Positions 35,048 through 43,874 of a DNA stretch of 64,000 nt are shown here, piece after piece. A program made the translations under genes and the position numbers. How positions within the stretch are numbered: position 1 is the stretch's first letter; each line of letters opens with the position of its first letter. Origin of the DNA: 43-108 sp001915545 (GTDB lineage Bacteria; Bacteroidota; Bacteroidia; Bacteroidales; Bacteroidaceae); NCBI GenBank assembly GCA_902491215.1, contig CABUGV010000007.1, positions 1-64,000 of the forward strand, in the 5' to 3' direction. The notes below the pieces were generated by a model, which had not been told where the DNA came from, ran no database searches, and saw nothing but the letters and a program-made list of their open reading frames with translations.

Positions 35048-35887
35048 ATGTATTGTAGAATTGTTTTAGCTTCTGCGTGCTTTGTGTTTTTGGGGGGAAG
35101 CACGTATGCTCAGGAAGACGACAACAAGATGTCATCTTCGTTTTTCGGTCCGAATGCCATGCCTGTTCCGGACATGCTTGACGGTGCCGTGTCAAAAGAT
35201 GTCTATGTTGAATTGGCGTACGATTATTATGCGGGACGTTATGGCGACAGCACGCATGATATATTTGTAAAGGCTAATATTCCAGTTTTTTCTCCTAGGC
35301 TTAACCTTTCTTTATGGATGCCGGTTACAGAATTTTACCGTAATACAAATAGGTCTTTAGACCATCAGCATCCGACAGAACGAAAAATGTCCGGTTGTGA
35401 GTTCGGTAATTTGTATATAACAACGGATATACACATTTTGAAGCAGAAAAAATTTATACCGGATATGACTCTTCGTGCTGGATTGATAACAGCCTCAGGT
35501 GACAGTGAACAATATGGACGGTATTTCGATTCTCCTGGCTATTTTTTTGATACTTCTGTTGCAAAATCTTGGTCTCTAGGTGAAACCTATGCTTCGAGTA
35601 TACGTTTTATAGCAAATCTGGGTTTCCTTTGCTGGCAAGTGGAGAAGAGCACTCAGAACGATGCTTTCATGTATGGCCTGAAGGCAAAGTATGATGATAC
35701 ACGTTTTTCTGCTTCATTGGCCTGGCAAGGTTATTCCGGTTGGATTAACAATGGTGACAAACCTATGGTTGTAAAGGCTGTTTTCACGTATAAGTATAAG
35801 CATTTTCGTCCATTGGTGGCCTATCAGTATGGTATAAATGACTATCCCTTCCAGCAATTTCGAGTTGGTGTCGGATATGTGTTTTAA
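35048..35887 (+). CDS. Outer-membrane beta-barrel protein of unknown function (279 aa)
   Basis: A signal peptide (ends GGSTYAQ) is followed by alternating aromatic/hydrophobic strands and a C-terminal Phe in QQFRVGVGYVF, the usual signal of an outer-membrane barrel. I count roughly ten amphipathic strands (for example NLSLWMPVTEFYR, MTLRAGLITASG, RFSASLAWQGYSG, FRPLVAYQYGIND). No catalytic motif is recognised. ATG at 35048 is preferred to a TTG two codons upstream. It lies about 100 bp behind the PAP2 gene and is followed by a strong terminator. Function unknown. Confidence 0.7.
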   Translation: MYCRIVLASACFVFLGGSTYAQEDDNKMSSSFFGPNAMPVPDMLDGAVSKDVYVELAYDYYAGRYGDSTHDIFVKANIPVFSPRLNLSLWMPVTEFYRNTNRSLDHQHPTERKMSGCEFGNLYITTDIHILKQKKFIPDMTLRAGLITASGDSEQYGRYFDSPGYFFDTSVAKSWSLGETYASSIRFIANLGFLCWQVEKSTQNDAFMYGLKAKYDDTRFSASLAWQGYSGWINNGDKPMVVKAVFTYKYKHFRPLVAYQYGINDYPFQQFRVGVGYVF

Positions 35888-35943
35888 TGACATTGTCTGA
35901 CAAAGTTGGCATGTTCTTGTGCAATAAACCTCAGACAACAGTA

Positions 35944-35973
35944 TTGCCGTATTGCTTTACATACCTATATTTG
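35944..35973 (+). promoter_or_regulatory. Promoter candidate for ribD
   Basis: TTG at 35944-35946 and TATATTTG at 35966-35973 are 19 bp apart, an exact Bacteroidetes promoter match 70 bp before the ribD ATG. It lies inside the terminator hairpin, so one of the two readings may be fortuitous. Confidence 0.5.
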
Positions 35974-35997
35974 TAATGCAATATGGCATTTTTTTGT
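35945..35997 (+). terminator. Rho-independent terminator after the barrel gene
   Basis: TGCCGTATTGC (35945-35955) pairs with GCAATATGGCA (35978-35988) with one mismatch, followed by seven T. It overlaps a promoter-like TTG-N19-TATATTTG in its loop. Confidence 0.75.
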
Positions 35998-36042
35998 ATT
36001 TATGCCTTGAAATAATAATAGAACTGAATCACAAGTATATAT

Positions 36043-37086
36043 ATGAATCGTGATGAATTTTATATGAAGCGCTGCATTCAGCTTGCGCGAAATGGACAGA
36101 AAAATGCCCAACCGAATCCGATGGTTGGAGCAGTAATTGTCTGTGATGGAAAAATTATAGGAGAGGGCTATCATGTCAGATGCGGTGAAGGACACGCAGA
36201 AGTGAATGCCATTGCGTCTGTTAAGGATCAGTCTCTGCTTGAGCGTTCTACTATTTATGTCAGTCTTGAACCCTGTTCGCATTACGGCAAGACGCCTCCT
36301 TGTGCCGATTTGATTGTGTCTAAGCATATCCCGCGTGTCGTTGTGGGGACCATAGACCCGTTTGCAAAGGTGAGCGGTAGAGGTATAGAAAAGCTTCGTC
36401 AGTCAGGTATAGATGTGACTGTCGGGGTATGTGAAAACGAGTGCAGACTTCTGAATAAGCGCTTTTTCACTTTCCATAGCAAAAAACGCCCTTTCGTCAC
36501 ATTGAAATGGGCACAGAGCGCAGACGGTTTCATATCAGCAGAACCATGTCACGGACGTACTGTCATTTCTGACTGGTATACTCAGATGCTGTGTCATAAA
36601 AGACGAACAGAACATCAGGCAATACTCGTTGGAAAACGAACTGCATTGGCCGACAATCCTTCTCTGAACGTGAGAGAATGGGTCGGTCCGAATCCTGTAA
36701 GGCTTGTGCTTGATAGAGTCAATGATCTACCGCGGAGCCTTAGTCTGTTTGACGGCTCAGTGCGTACTCTGGTTTTCACTTCAGCAGAATCGGCTGTAGA
36801 GTCGGAGAATGTAGAACTTGTCCATATAGATTTCTCTGTCGATGTACTTCCTCAGATCATGGATTCTCTTTATGCTTTGGGAATACAAACATTGCTTGTT
36901 GAAGGTGGTAGAGAGCTTCTTCAGAGCTTTATTGATGCAGGATTGTGGGATGAAGCTTATGTTGAGAAAGGCACAGTTGTAATCGGCAACGGAACCGAGG
37001 CCCCATCAATCTCTCATGTTCCTGCCAGGACAGTGTTGGTTGCTGACGGCCATGAAATAATAGAATATCGTAATATTCAGCAGTAA
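36043..37086 (+). CDS. ribD: Riboflavin biosynthesis protein RibD (347 aa)
   Basis: Bifunctional enzyme of riboflavin synthesis: the N-terminal deaminase converts the 2,5-diamino-6-ribosylamino-pyrimidinone phosphate, and the C-terminal domain reduces the product. Zinc ligands are visible: His51 and Glu53 in GHAEVNAI, Cys78 and Cys87 in EPCSHYGKTPPCADL. NPMVGAVIV is the cytidine-deaminase-fold strand. The reductase part contains VTLKWAQSADGFIS and LLVEGGRELLQSFI. Length is normal. No FMN riboswitch is recognised upstream, and no other rib gene is nearby. Confidence 0.95.
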   Translation: MNRDEFYMKRCIQLARNGQKNAQPNPMVGAVIVCDGKIIGEGYHVRCGEGHAEVNAIASVKDQSLLERSTIYVSLEPCSHYGKTPPCADLIVSKHIPRVVVGTIDPFAKVSGRGIEKLRQSGIDVTVGVCENECRLLNKRFFTFHSKKRPFVTLKWAQSADGFISAEPCHGRTVISDWYTQMLCHKRRTEHQAILVGKRTALADNPSLNVREWVGPNPVRLVLDRVNDLPRSLSLFDGSVRTLVFTSAESAVESENVELVHIDFSVDVLPQIMDSLYALGIQTLLVEGGRELLQSFIDAGLWDEAYVEKGTVVIGNGTEAPSISHVPARTVLVADGHEIIEYRNIQQ

Positions 37087-37114
37087 AGATTTGCAAGAGT
37101 CTCTCTGTTGATAA

Positions 37115-37157
37115 ACAATAATCCCTTTCCAGCCTCAAAACCGGAAAGGGATTGTTG
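37115..37157. terminator. Bidirectional terminator between ribD and the C10 peptidase
   Basis: ATCCCTTTCC and GGAAAGGGAT form a 10-bp stem extended by AACAAT/ATTGTT, with T-rich sequence on both sides. It serves two convergent genes. Confidence 0.8.
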
Positions 37158-37190
37158 TTTCTATTTGTATTTAATACTATCAGTCTACAA

Positions 37191-40100
37191 TCAATATACT
37201 GCAACTTTCTTGCCGTTTACAATATATATGCCTTTATTGAGTCCCTGGAATGTATATGTTCCGTCAACATGAACTTTTGCAACAAGCATTCCTGAAACTG
37301 TATAGAGACTGAATTCTGCCGGCGCATCTGTGCTTATGTTGATCTGTCCCTTACCTCCACGGATGCTGAATGCGGACTCGTCAGTTCTGTCTATTACTTC
37401 GTCGATGCCTGTAGGATCTTCAGTAGTGTTGGCGATGTAGGTCAGTCTGAAATCATCGGCTTTGTACCATCTGTTGTTGGCACGTACTCCTATTTCAAGC
37501 TTGCCGTCGTCTCCTACATGTACATTGTCTACAACTCCTTCCGACAAGTAGAAAGCCCCGAACTTGTGTCCTGGAACTTTTGTTTCCTTGTCTCCTGCAA
37601 ACAGTGTCACGTCATATCCAGTATCAGTACCGAGCATAGCTGTCAGTCTGTAGTATCCCTTAGGCAGATTCTCTATAGTCTGGCTTATTGCTGTAGCTGT
37701 AGAGTCGCTGTATTCGATATTGTATAGCAGGTAGCTTCCGTCAACTCCTACGCCCATTGTGCTGAGAATCGAATTTGCTTTTATGTAAGCCTGGCTTTCT
37801 GTTTCCCAACCGGTTTTGTTCTTGCTCTCGAAAGACGGATTCTCAATTAAATATGTGCAATCTATTTCTACCAGTGTTTCCGGCTTGAGACTGAATCTGT
37901 AATTGTTGGCATAGTTGATAAGAGCTTCAGCGTAATCCTTTACCTGAGAAGATTTCTCGATGCTTCTTTCTGTAAAGATTTTCTCTGCTTTGGCTATAGA
38001 ATCTGTAAGATCTGCATTAGCCTGCTCCTTCGTGATTGCACCGTATTCGTTAAAGATTCCGTAGCATTCAGCTATAGCCTGTCCGAGCTGCAGATATGCC
38101 GGGTCAAGAATGTTTGAAGAATTGGCCTTGAATTTGTTTCTTGTACTTGGATCAAGGAAATATCCATGCATGGCCATAACTTCTGTTCCCTCGTCAACCG
38201 GTTCGAAATACTGTGTCTCGTCAAAGTTTATAGTGAACGCTCCCTCTGGAGTTGTGGTGTTTACGAAAGTACCAATGAATGCATTGTCACCTGTGTTTGC
38301 GGCCTCAGTGTCGACTGTTACATTTTCTCCTGTCAGAACCATGTTGCCACTGTAGCTTGACATGATCAATGCAGATGTTCCTGCTGTTATCTCGGTTATG
38401 TCTTCAGTCTTGTTCATGATGCCCAATGCGGCAGAGTGAGAATTTATCTTTTTAGCAATAATTCCGTCTGGTACTTTTGCGTTGAAAGGCAATGCAATAA
38501 GGTTCCACATATTTTCTTGCTGTTCCATCACGAACTCTGCCTTTTCTGCTTTGAATGAAGCTTTTGGAGTAAAGTCGTATCCTGGATAAAGAACAAGGTG
38601 GCTGCATGTGGCAGAACCGTCGCTGTTTATTTTTACGATGTTTTCGCCTTCAATGTCCGTTTCGGCATTGACATATACAAGTGCATTTTTCTTCTCGGTT
38701 TCAATTCTGCTGTTTATTCCGGTCACTTCTGTCAGGTCGTATGTAGTGGCATCAGTATATGAGAATCTGTTTGCCAGAGAAGTGAACATATTCTGATCCC
38801 AATGTCCTTTCAATTTCAGACAACCGTTTTCGTATGAAACAGCTTCCATGTCTGCATCTTTCAGGATAAAGCGTGCAATGGTGTCTTCTGTGTTGAAGCT
38901 TATTTCTGTTGTCTCGTTGAGAGTCTTGATTGTTTTTTCTACAGTTGCATAGTATGGAACTCCGGCTTTGATAGGGCATGTAGAAGTGTTTGAGATGTTG
39001 ATGTCCATCTTTCCTTCCTGACCAGCACCGATGTTTATAGACGAACTTTTGTAGTTGACATACGCAAAAGTTTTGCCTCCGTCTTCGCTTGCATAAATTT
39101 TTATTCTTGGACGTCCTTCATAATTGGCATCACTGTTGTTTGCAAGTGTAAGCTGGCATGTTGCTTTATTGTTGTATACAACCGTGTACTCTTTGCCTTC
39201 TAGCTCTTCGGTTTCGTTGCTTCCTGCAATTTCTATAGACTTGAATTCAAGTTCGTTTTCTGGAGCGATAGCATTGACTGTGTCTGTTCCTAGGATGTTG
39301 CAGTTCTTATCTGTCAGATAATTGTACAACGGTCCTTCGTCCGACGGTGTGATTTCGAATGCAAAATCCTTGTATGTGCCGTCGTTGCTCAATACCGATT
39401 CTGTATCTTCATCCTTCGCCTGTGAAATGTTGAGCGGCTTCGAACCGTTTGAATTTGCAAAAATGTATACTCCGCTGTATGGAAGAGTACCGTCGTTTGC
39501 AACGCTTACATTTACAGTATTGGTTCTGTATGCATACATTGTACCGTTGTTTTCTATCTTACCCTTCAGGTTCTGCTTCTTCGGTGCAATGTTGTATACC
39601 ATTCCCTGCCATTCTGTAAATCCGTTCATACCGGTTTCGTCGTCTACTGTATAGTAGCCGTCACCTTGTCCTCCCCATCCGAAATTGAAGTGGAACAGAT
39701 TTGTTGAGGCCTGGTATCCGTCGACAACTACAGCATGACCGCCGCTAGTCTCGTTGTATCCCGTGTATACCATAGGTCTTCCGGCTTCCAGTTCCTTGTA
39801 TATCATGTTTTCCCATGTAGACTGTGAAATTCCGGACTTGTATTGGCATATACCTGTCAGGTTGAAGTATTTTGAGAATGTGTTTACCAGATCGCTGATT
39901 TGGCCAGATGTTGATGAACCGTATGTAAGTCCTGTAGCAGCACCTACACTTGCCATGAGCGTAGCCACAGCTTCGTTCATTTCTGTAGGCGTTGAGCTTC
40001 CGTATGACGGTTGCATGATGCCCCATTTCATAGGCGTACCTTCAGGGAAGACTGTTGTAACCGGTGCTCCGTAATCGTATGTTGGAGTTGTAGCCATAAG

Positions 40101-40694
40101 TGTGTCAGGATTGTCTTTCCTGTAATAGTATATGATCTGAGCTCCGGCAGTAGCAACACATCCTGTAACGGCACGGTTTTCTGTTCCTGGCAGGAATGGG
40201 CAGAGATCGTTGTACGGAGCAGACTGATGCCAGTGTGTTGTCATCAAAACAGGAACATCTGTTCGTGAAGATGCTTTTGCATCGTATGCGCTGATCCTTG
40301 TTGATCTTGGCTTGGCTTTATTTACCTGAGCTTCTTCTATGATTCCGGCATAGTATTTCAGCCACCCCAAAAGTTGTTCCGGCATATTTTCTTCAACGAA
40401 ATCTCCGCTTTCGGTATATCCGAGGATTTCAGGCAGACAGTCATCTCCGCTGACGATAATGAATCCCTTGTTTTCACCCCTGCTGAAAATGTAGTACGGT
40501 GCAGTGTTGAGGTATTCCTTTGAAAGCGTTCTCAATTTTGCTTCTGAGCGTGAAGCACTGGTGACCAGCTCTACTTCGCTGTCTGCTGCCAGCTTTGATG
40601 CAATGTTTTTTGCTTTTGCCAGGTCAATTGGATCAGCTGATACAGAGCTTACGGCGGCAAAAGCGATTGCAGTTAGTAAAAGTTCTTTCTTCAT
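37191..40694 (-). CDS. Secreted C10 family (streptopain-like) cysteine peptidase, multidomain (1167 aa)
   Basis: The signal peptide ends AVSSVSA. A Spi-type propeptide domain lies at about 20-130, then the catalytic domain with nucleophile Cys179 in AVTGCVATAGAQ and His320 in SGGHAVVVDGY, followed by FHFNFGWGGQGDGYY. After about residue 370 come about 750 residues of beta-sandwich/Ig-like repeats, a region with HSAALGIMNKTEDIT, a carbohydrate-binding-like module near 980-1100, and a C-terminal sorting-type domain ending GIYIVNGKKVAVY. It is related to prevotellan interpain A and streptococcal SpeB, which cleave host proteins; export through the type IX system is suggested by the C-terminus. 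No inhibitor gene is seen next to it. A minus-strand TAAATTTG box lies at 40800. Confidence 0.9.
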   Translation of the reverse strand: MKKELLLTAIAFAAVSSVSADPIDLAKAKNIASKLAADSEVELVTSASRSEAKLRTLSKEYLNTAPYYIFSRGENKGFIIVSGDDCLPEILGYTESGDFVEENMPEQLLGWLKYYAGIIEEAQVNKAKPRSTRISAYDAKASSRTDVPVLMTTHWHQSAPYNDLCPFLPGTENRAVTGCVATAGAQIIYYYRKDNPDTLMATTPTYDYGAPVTTVFPEGTPMKWGIMQPSYGSSTPTEMNEAVATLMASVGAATGLTYGSSTSGQISDLVNTFSKYFNLTGICQYKSGISQSTWENMIYKELEAGRPMVYTGYNETSGGHAVVVDGYQASTNLFHFNFGWGGQGDGYYTVDDETGMNGFTEWQGMVYNIAPKKQNLKGKIENNGTMYAYRTNTVNVSVANDGTLPYSGVYIFANSNGSKPLNISQAKDEDTESVLSNDGTYKDFAFEITPSDEGPLYNYLTDKNCNILGTDTVNAIAPENELEFKSIEIAGSNETEELEGKEYTVVYNNKATCQLTLANNSDANYEGRPRIKIYASEDGGKTFAYVNYKSSSINIGAGQEGKMDINISNTSTCPIKAGVPYYATVEKTIKTLNETTEISFNTEDTIARFILKDADMEAVSYENGCLKLKGHWDQNMFTSLANRFSYTDATTYDLTEVTGINSRIETEKKNALVYVNAETDIEGENIVKINSDGSATCSHLVLYPGYDFTPKASFKAEKAEFVMEQQENMWNLIALPFNAKVPDGIIAKKINSHSAALGIMNKTEDITEITAGTSALIMSSYSGNMVLTGENVTVDTEAANTGDNAFIGTFVNTTTPEGAFTINFDETQYFEPVDEGTEVMAMHGYFLDPSTRNKFKANSSNILDPAYLQLGQAIAECYGIFNEYGAITKEQANADLTDSIAKAEKIFTERSIEKSSQVKDYAEALINYANNYRFSLKPETLVEIDCTYLIENPSFESKNKTGWETESQAYIKANSILSTMGVGVDGSYLLYNIEYSDSTATAISQTIENLPKGYYRLTAMLGTDTGYDVTLFAGDKETKVPGHKFGAFYLSEGVVDNVHVGDDGKLEIGVRANNRWYKADDFRLTYIANTTEDPTGIDEVIDRTDESAFSIRGGKGQINISTDAPAEFSLYTVSGMLVAKVHVDGTYTFQGLNKGIYIVNGKKVAVY

Positions 40695-41008
40695 TAGGTA
40701 TAATTTGTTAGGTTTGTTGGTTGGTCAATGTTGATTGGTTGTGGCAGCAAAGATCTGTTGTCACGCATGTATGACGGTTCGTCAAACAGCTTATAACTGC
40801 AAATTTATTTATTTTTTCCGGTTGTGCGATGCAAACGCCGTGAATATTTGGTACTTATGTCATTTGTCAAATATGATTTCTACACGTCGGAAATGAAACT
40901 GAATGTGCTGTATTTTGTTTGCGTCATCCAGATTTGCATGTCAGAAATAGATGTTTTTTCGTTTTGCTTTTATAGCTTTGCAACTTAAAGAAAAATCATT
41001 AGCAGTTG
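40695..41008. other. Divergent promoter region between C10 peptidase and acyltransferase genes
   Basis: 314 bp with TAAATTTG on the minus strand (40800-40807) and TAGCTTTG on the plus strand (40973-40980), both matching TAnnTTTG but with poor -33 partners. No further structure seen. Confidence 0.45.
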
Positions 41009-42013
41009 ATGGCACATTCCAATAGTTTTGATGCAATAAGATACTATTTGGCGTTCATAGTGGTATTTGCCCATTTCTCAATATTGACCGGGGCTGACAA
41101 TTTCCGATGGTTCAACACCAGCGGCGAGGCTGTGTCAGGCTTTTTCATATTGAGCGGTTTTGTAGTATACCAGAGTTATATGAGAAATGCCGATACTTTA
41201 CTTTTCTGCCGCAAACGGCTTGCCCGCATATTGCCTCCGTATGTATTCATAGTAATGCTTTGTGCGGTTCTAGGTTGTGTCATAAGCAATTTGCCGGTTT
41301 CTGAATATTTCAGTTCAAGCAAGCTGTACAGATACCTTGCAGCAAATCTATGTTTTCTTAATTTTCTTGGTCCTGAACTTCCAGGAGTATTTGTCGATCA
41401 GCCCATACATTCGGTCAACGGTTCGCTTTGGACACTCAAGGTGGAACTGCTTCTCTACGCTACAGTACCTTTGGTATATCATTTGTCGCAGAAGTTTGGT
41501 AAAAAGAAAACGCTGATAGCAGTTTTTATTTTTTCCATCATGTATAAGGAAGGGTTTCTTTGGCTTTATGAGAACAGCGGAAAAGAAATCTATCGCATAA
41601 TATCATATCAGTTTGGCGGACAGCTGATTTATTTCTATTCAGGTACGGCGCTTCTCCTTTATTTCGATTGGTTTGAGCGTCACATCAAGCCGATATTTGT
41701 TTCTGCGCTTCTGTTGTACGCAATGCGCTCTTGGATAGACGTGCTTGATCATATTTCTCCTTTCTGTTTCGCCGTTATTCTTGTAGGCATAGCTTTTCAT
41801 ACTCCAAAGTTGAATTTCATAGGACGTATTCCAAATGTATCATACGGCATATATCTGTTCCATTTCCCTGTAATACAGTGTATCGTGTACAGCGGAATGT
41901 ATGACCGTATGCCGAATATTTCTTTAGTTCTTTCAGTACTCATAACAGTTGCATTATCATTCTTTTCATGGTATTTCATAGAAAAGAGGTTTATAGTCAA
42001 GAAACGGACGTAG
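41009..42013 (+). CDS. Membrane acyltransferase, acyltransferase-3 family (334 aa)
   Basis: About ten predicted membrane helices. The N-terminus has the family pattern: an RYYLAFIVVFAHFSIL helix with the conserved His, then FFILSGFVVYQSYMR and CRKRLARILPPYVFIVML. NGSLWTLKVELLLYA is the conserved second motif. The C-terminus PNVSYGIYLFHFPVIQCIV also fits. These enzymes O-acylate sugars of lipopolysaccharide, capsule or peptidoglycan on the inner membrane. No glycan cluster surrounds it, so the substrate is unknown. The frame extends one TTG codon upstream; ATG at 41009 is the start. It is a lone gene. Confidence 0.9.
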   Translation: MAHSNSFDAIRYYLAFIVVFAHFSILTGADNFRWFNTSGEAVSGFFILSGFVVYQSYMRNADTLLFCRKRLARILPPYVFIVMLCAVLGCVISNLPVSEYFSSSKLYRYLAANLCFLNFLGPELPGVFVDQPIHSVNGSLWTLKVELLLYATVPLVYHLSQKFGKKKTLIAVFIFSIMYKEGFLWLYENSGKEIYRIISYQFGGQLIYFYSGTALLLYFDWFERHIKPIFVSALLLYAMRSWIDVLDHISPFCFAVILVGIAFHTPKLNFIGRIPNVSYGIYLFHFPVIQCIVYSGMYDRMPNISLVLSVLITVALSFFSWYFIEKRFIVKKRT

Positions 42014-42343
42014 GAAATAGGACCATAAATGTATACATGAAAAGGCGGGTATTTTCTTTCACTGTATATTCTTGGATGTTCTGAGCCCTCATAAGTGTAG
42101 TTGCGAGCCCTCGCGTATATATTTTTGAGCGCTCGTAATATGTGCGCTAGGCGCTTATATTGATGAATGTTTTTTACTGATTGATTTCTTGCTGTTTTTT
42201 TGCGAATGTCGGAATAAATCTATATGTTTGTGGTATATAGAACTTTACATCGAATTATATTTCTGATAAGGGTGTAGATGAGTTGTATGAAAAATCAGTT
42301 TTGCAGTTGAATATTGTCGGTTAACCATTAAAATAGTTTGAGT
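42014..42343. other. Intergenic region containing a 22-bp periodic array
   Basis: 330 bp between the acyltransferase and the Asp-box protein gene. The array at 42082-42169 is the only structure recognised. No clear terminator or promoter box. Confidence 0.45.
42082..42169. repeat. 22-bp periodic array with GAGCCCTC cores (four units)
   Basis: Units start at 42082, 42104, 42126 and 42148. Each has a 10-bp core (TGAGCCCTCA, CGAGCCCTCG, TGAGCGCTCG, TAGGCGCTTA) and a 12-bp AT-rich spacer. Core sequence and exact period match the array at 22213-22322 read on the other strand. Confidence 0.7.
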
Positions 42344-43642
42344 ATGATAAAACACTACGTATTTACAGCTTTGGCCATGATGTGTTGCGGTTCAAGCATG
42401 GCACAGATGAATCAGATGCTTTTTATAGAAGAGTTTGAACGTACACAGTATGACGAGTACGCAATGCCTCGTTTGAGAGTGTATGATGACGTTGTTTATG
42501 TACCAAGTGTTTCTGGCCTTTATTGCAGAAGCATTTCTGATACTGATGGGGCAGTAGCTCAGTATTTCAAAGGTGCTAAAGTTATTGATGCTGTTCGTTC
42601 GGGAAACAGCATTGTTGCTGCCGTTAAAGACAGAGAAGGAGAAAAAGACAGCCTTCTTTTGAAGTACGACGTGGAGAATGACGAATACACAAATCTGACA
42701 TCTTCGCTTCCGGAAGGATTTGGAGAGAGCATCATTTGCTTGGAGCAGAATCCTAAAAATCCTAATTCGCTTGTTGCTGTATCCTTGTACGGCGTTTTCA
42801 GCTCAGACGATTTTGGTTCAAGCTGGACGGCACGACTGACTGACAAACTGAATGATTTGAGTATGGGACATTTTGAGACTCATCCTTATGCCGACGATGT
42901 TTCCTTCATGTACGGCGAGGCATTTTCACAAAGTGGATTCATAACAAGAATCTCTGATGATTGGACATCGGCTGAAACTTCTGTAGTCGCCGGCGGAGAC
43001 GGAAACGTTCATGATTTGGCATTTCATCCCGGTAACCCAGATGTGATAATCTATAGCGGATGGCATATCGGAAAGTCTGTAGATGGTGGTAAGACATGGA
43101 CACAGAAATCCGATGATTTGTATTGTGGCAGAGTATTTTTCGATGAGGCCGATCCGGATCATGTATTTGCTGTAGGAGGCATGTTTAGTAGAGTTGAACC
43201 GTTGTGTATCTATAGTTCTGACGATATGGGAGAAACCTGGTCATTGCTGTCCTCTGTTGAATACTACGACGATGAATCGAAAGCTGGTATTGTAGATGTT
43301 GCAAAGTATGGCAATAAACTGCTGGTATATACTCTTCATTATGGCATACAGGAACTTGACCTCGGAAAAGTTGCTTCTATAGGACAGGCTGGAATGGATG
43401 ATGCTCAGTTTGAGGCCTATTTCGATCAAAATACGGGTCGTATTGTATTTAGAAGCAGTGAAACTGTCGGTGATGTAGAGATATTTGACATGTCAGGCAG
43501 GCTTGTATTTAGAGGAGAGTCCGACAGCAGCTCAGGCAGTATGTCATTGGTGAGCCTTGGCACTGGAACTTATGTTGCTCGTTTCCATATTGCAGACGGA
43601 TGTGTTGATAGGAAAATATTCATAGGTGGAGGCGCAAAATAA
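42344..43642 (+). CDS. Secreted Asp-box (BNR/sortilin-like) beta-propeller protein (432 aa)
   Basis: The signal peptide ends SSMAQ. Three Asp-box motifs (SxDxGxxW) are clear: FSSDDFGSSW, KSVDGGKTW and YSSDDMGETW, marking a sialidase- or sortilin-like propeller over about residues 60-350. The catalytic Arg triad of sialidases is not evident, so enzymatic activity is doubtful. The C-terminal 75 residues (VEIFDMSGRLVFRG, then LGTGTYVARFHIADG) match a type A sorting domain of the type IX secretion system, so the protein is probably secreted or surface-attached. ATG at 42344 is preferred to the TTG two codons before it. It ends in a terminator. Confidence 0.8.
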   Translation: MIKHYVFTALAMMCCGSSMAQMNQMLFIEEFERTQYDEYAMPRLRVYDDVVYVPSVSGLYCRSISDTDGAVAQYFKGAKVIDAVRSGNSIVAAVKDREGEKDSLLLKYDVENDEYTNLTSSLPEGFGESIICLEQNPKNPNSLVAVSLYGVFSSDDFGSSWTARLTDKLNDLSMGHFETHPYADDVSFMYGEAFSQSGFITRISDDWTSAETSVVAGGDGNVHDLAFHPGNPDVIIYSGWHIGKSVDGGKTWTQKSDDLYCGRVFFDEADPDHVFAVGGMFSRVEPLCIYSSDDMGETWSLLSSVEYYDDESKAGIVDVAKYGNKLLVYTLHYGIQELDLGKVASIGQAGMDDAQFEAYFDQNTGRIVFRSSETVGDVEIFDMSGRLVFRGESDSSSGSMSLVSLGTGTYVARFHIADGCVDRKIFIGGGAK

Positions 43643-43671
43643 GTTTGTTTCTCCGTACGTAGAGTGATAAA

Positions 43672-43723
43672 AGGTAAAGTTTCCGTTGTTTGCTGTAGGC
43701 TGAGAATGGAAGCTTTACCTTTT
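43672..43723 (+). terminator. Rho-independent terminator after the Asp-box protein gene
   Basis: GGTAAAG-TTTCC pairs with GGAA-GCTTTACC across a 23-base loop, followed by TTTTCTATTT. Confidence 0.7.
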
Positions 43724-43874
43724 CTATTTATAAAATAAATACTTGTCTTTTGTTGTGGCGCATATATTTAACACGATAAAATGCTATAAAATTCATTAAA
43801 AGTATGTTGTTGAGTATTATATGGATAAAAATATCCGTATTTTTGTCGTGATTATCAAAAATTGCGCAAGATAA

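Noticed and set aside
42344..43642. Active sialidase
   Set aside because: Asp-boxes are present, but the catalytic Arg triad and the FRIP motif are not visible, so only a propeller is claimed.
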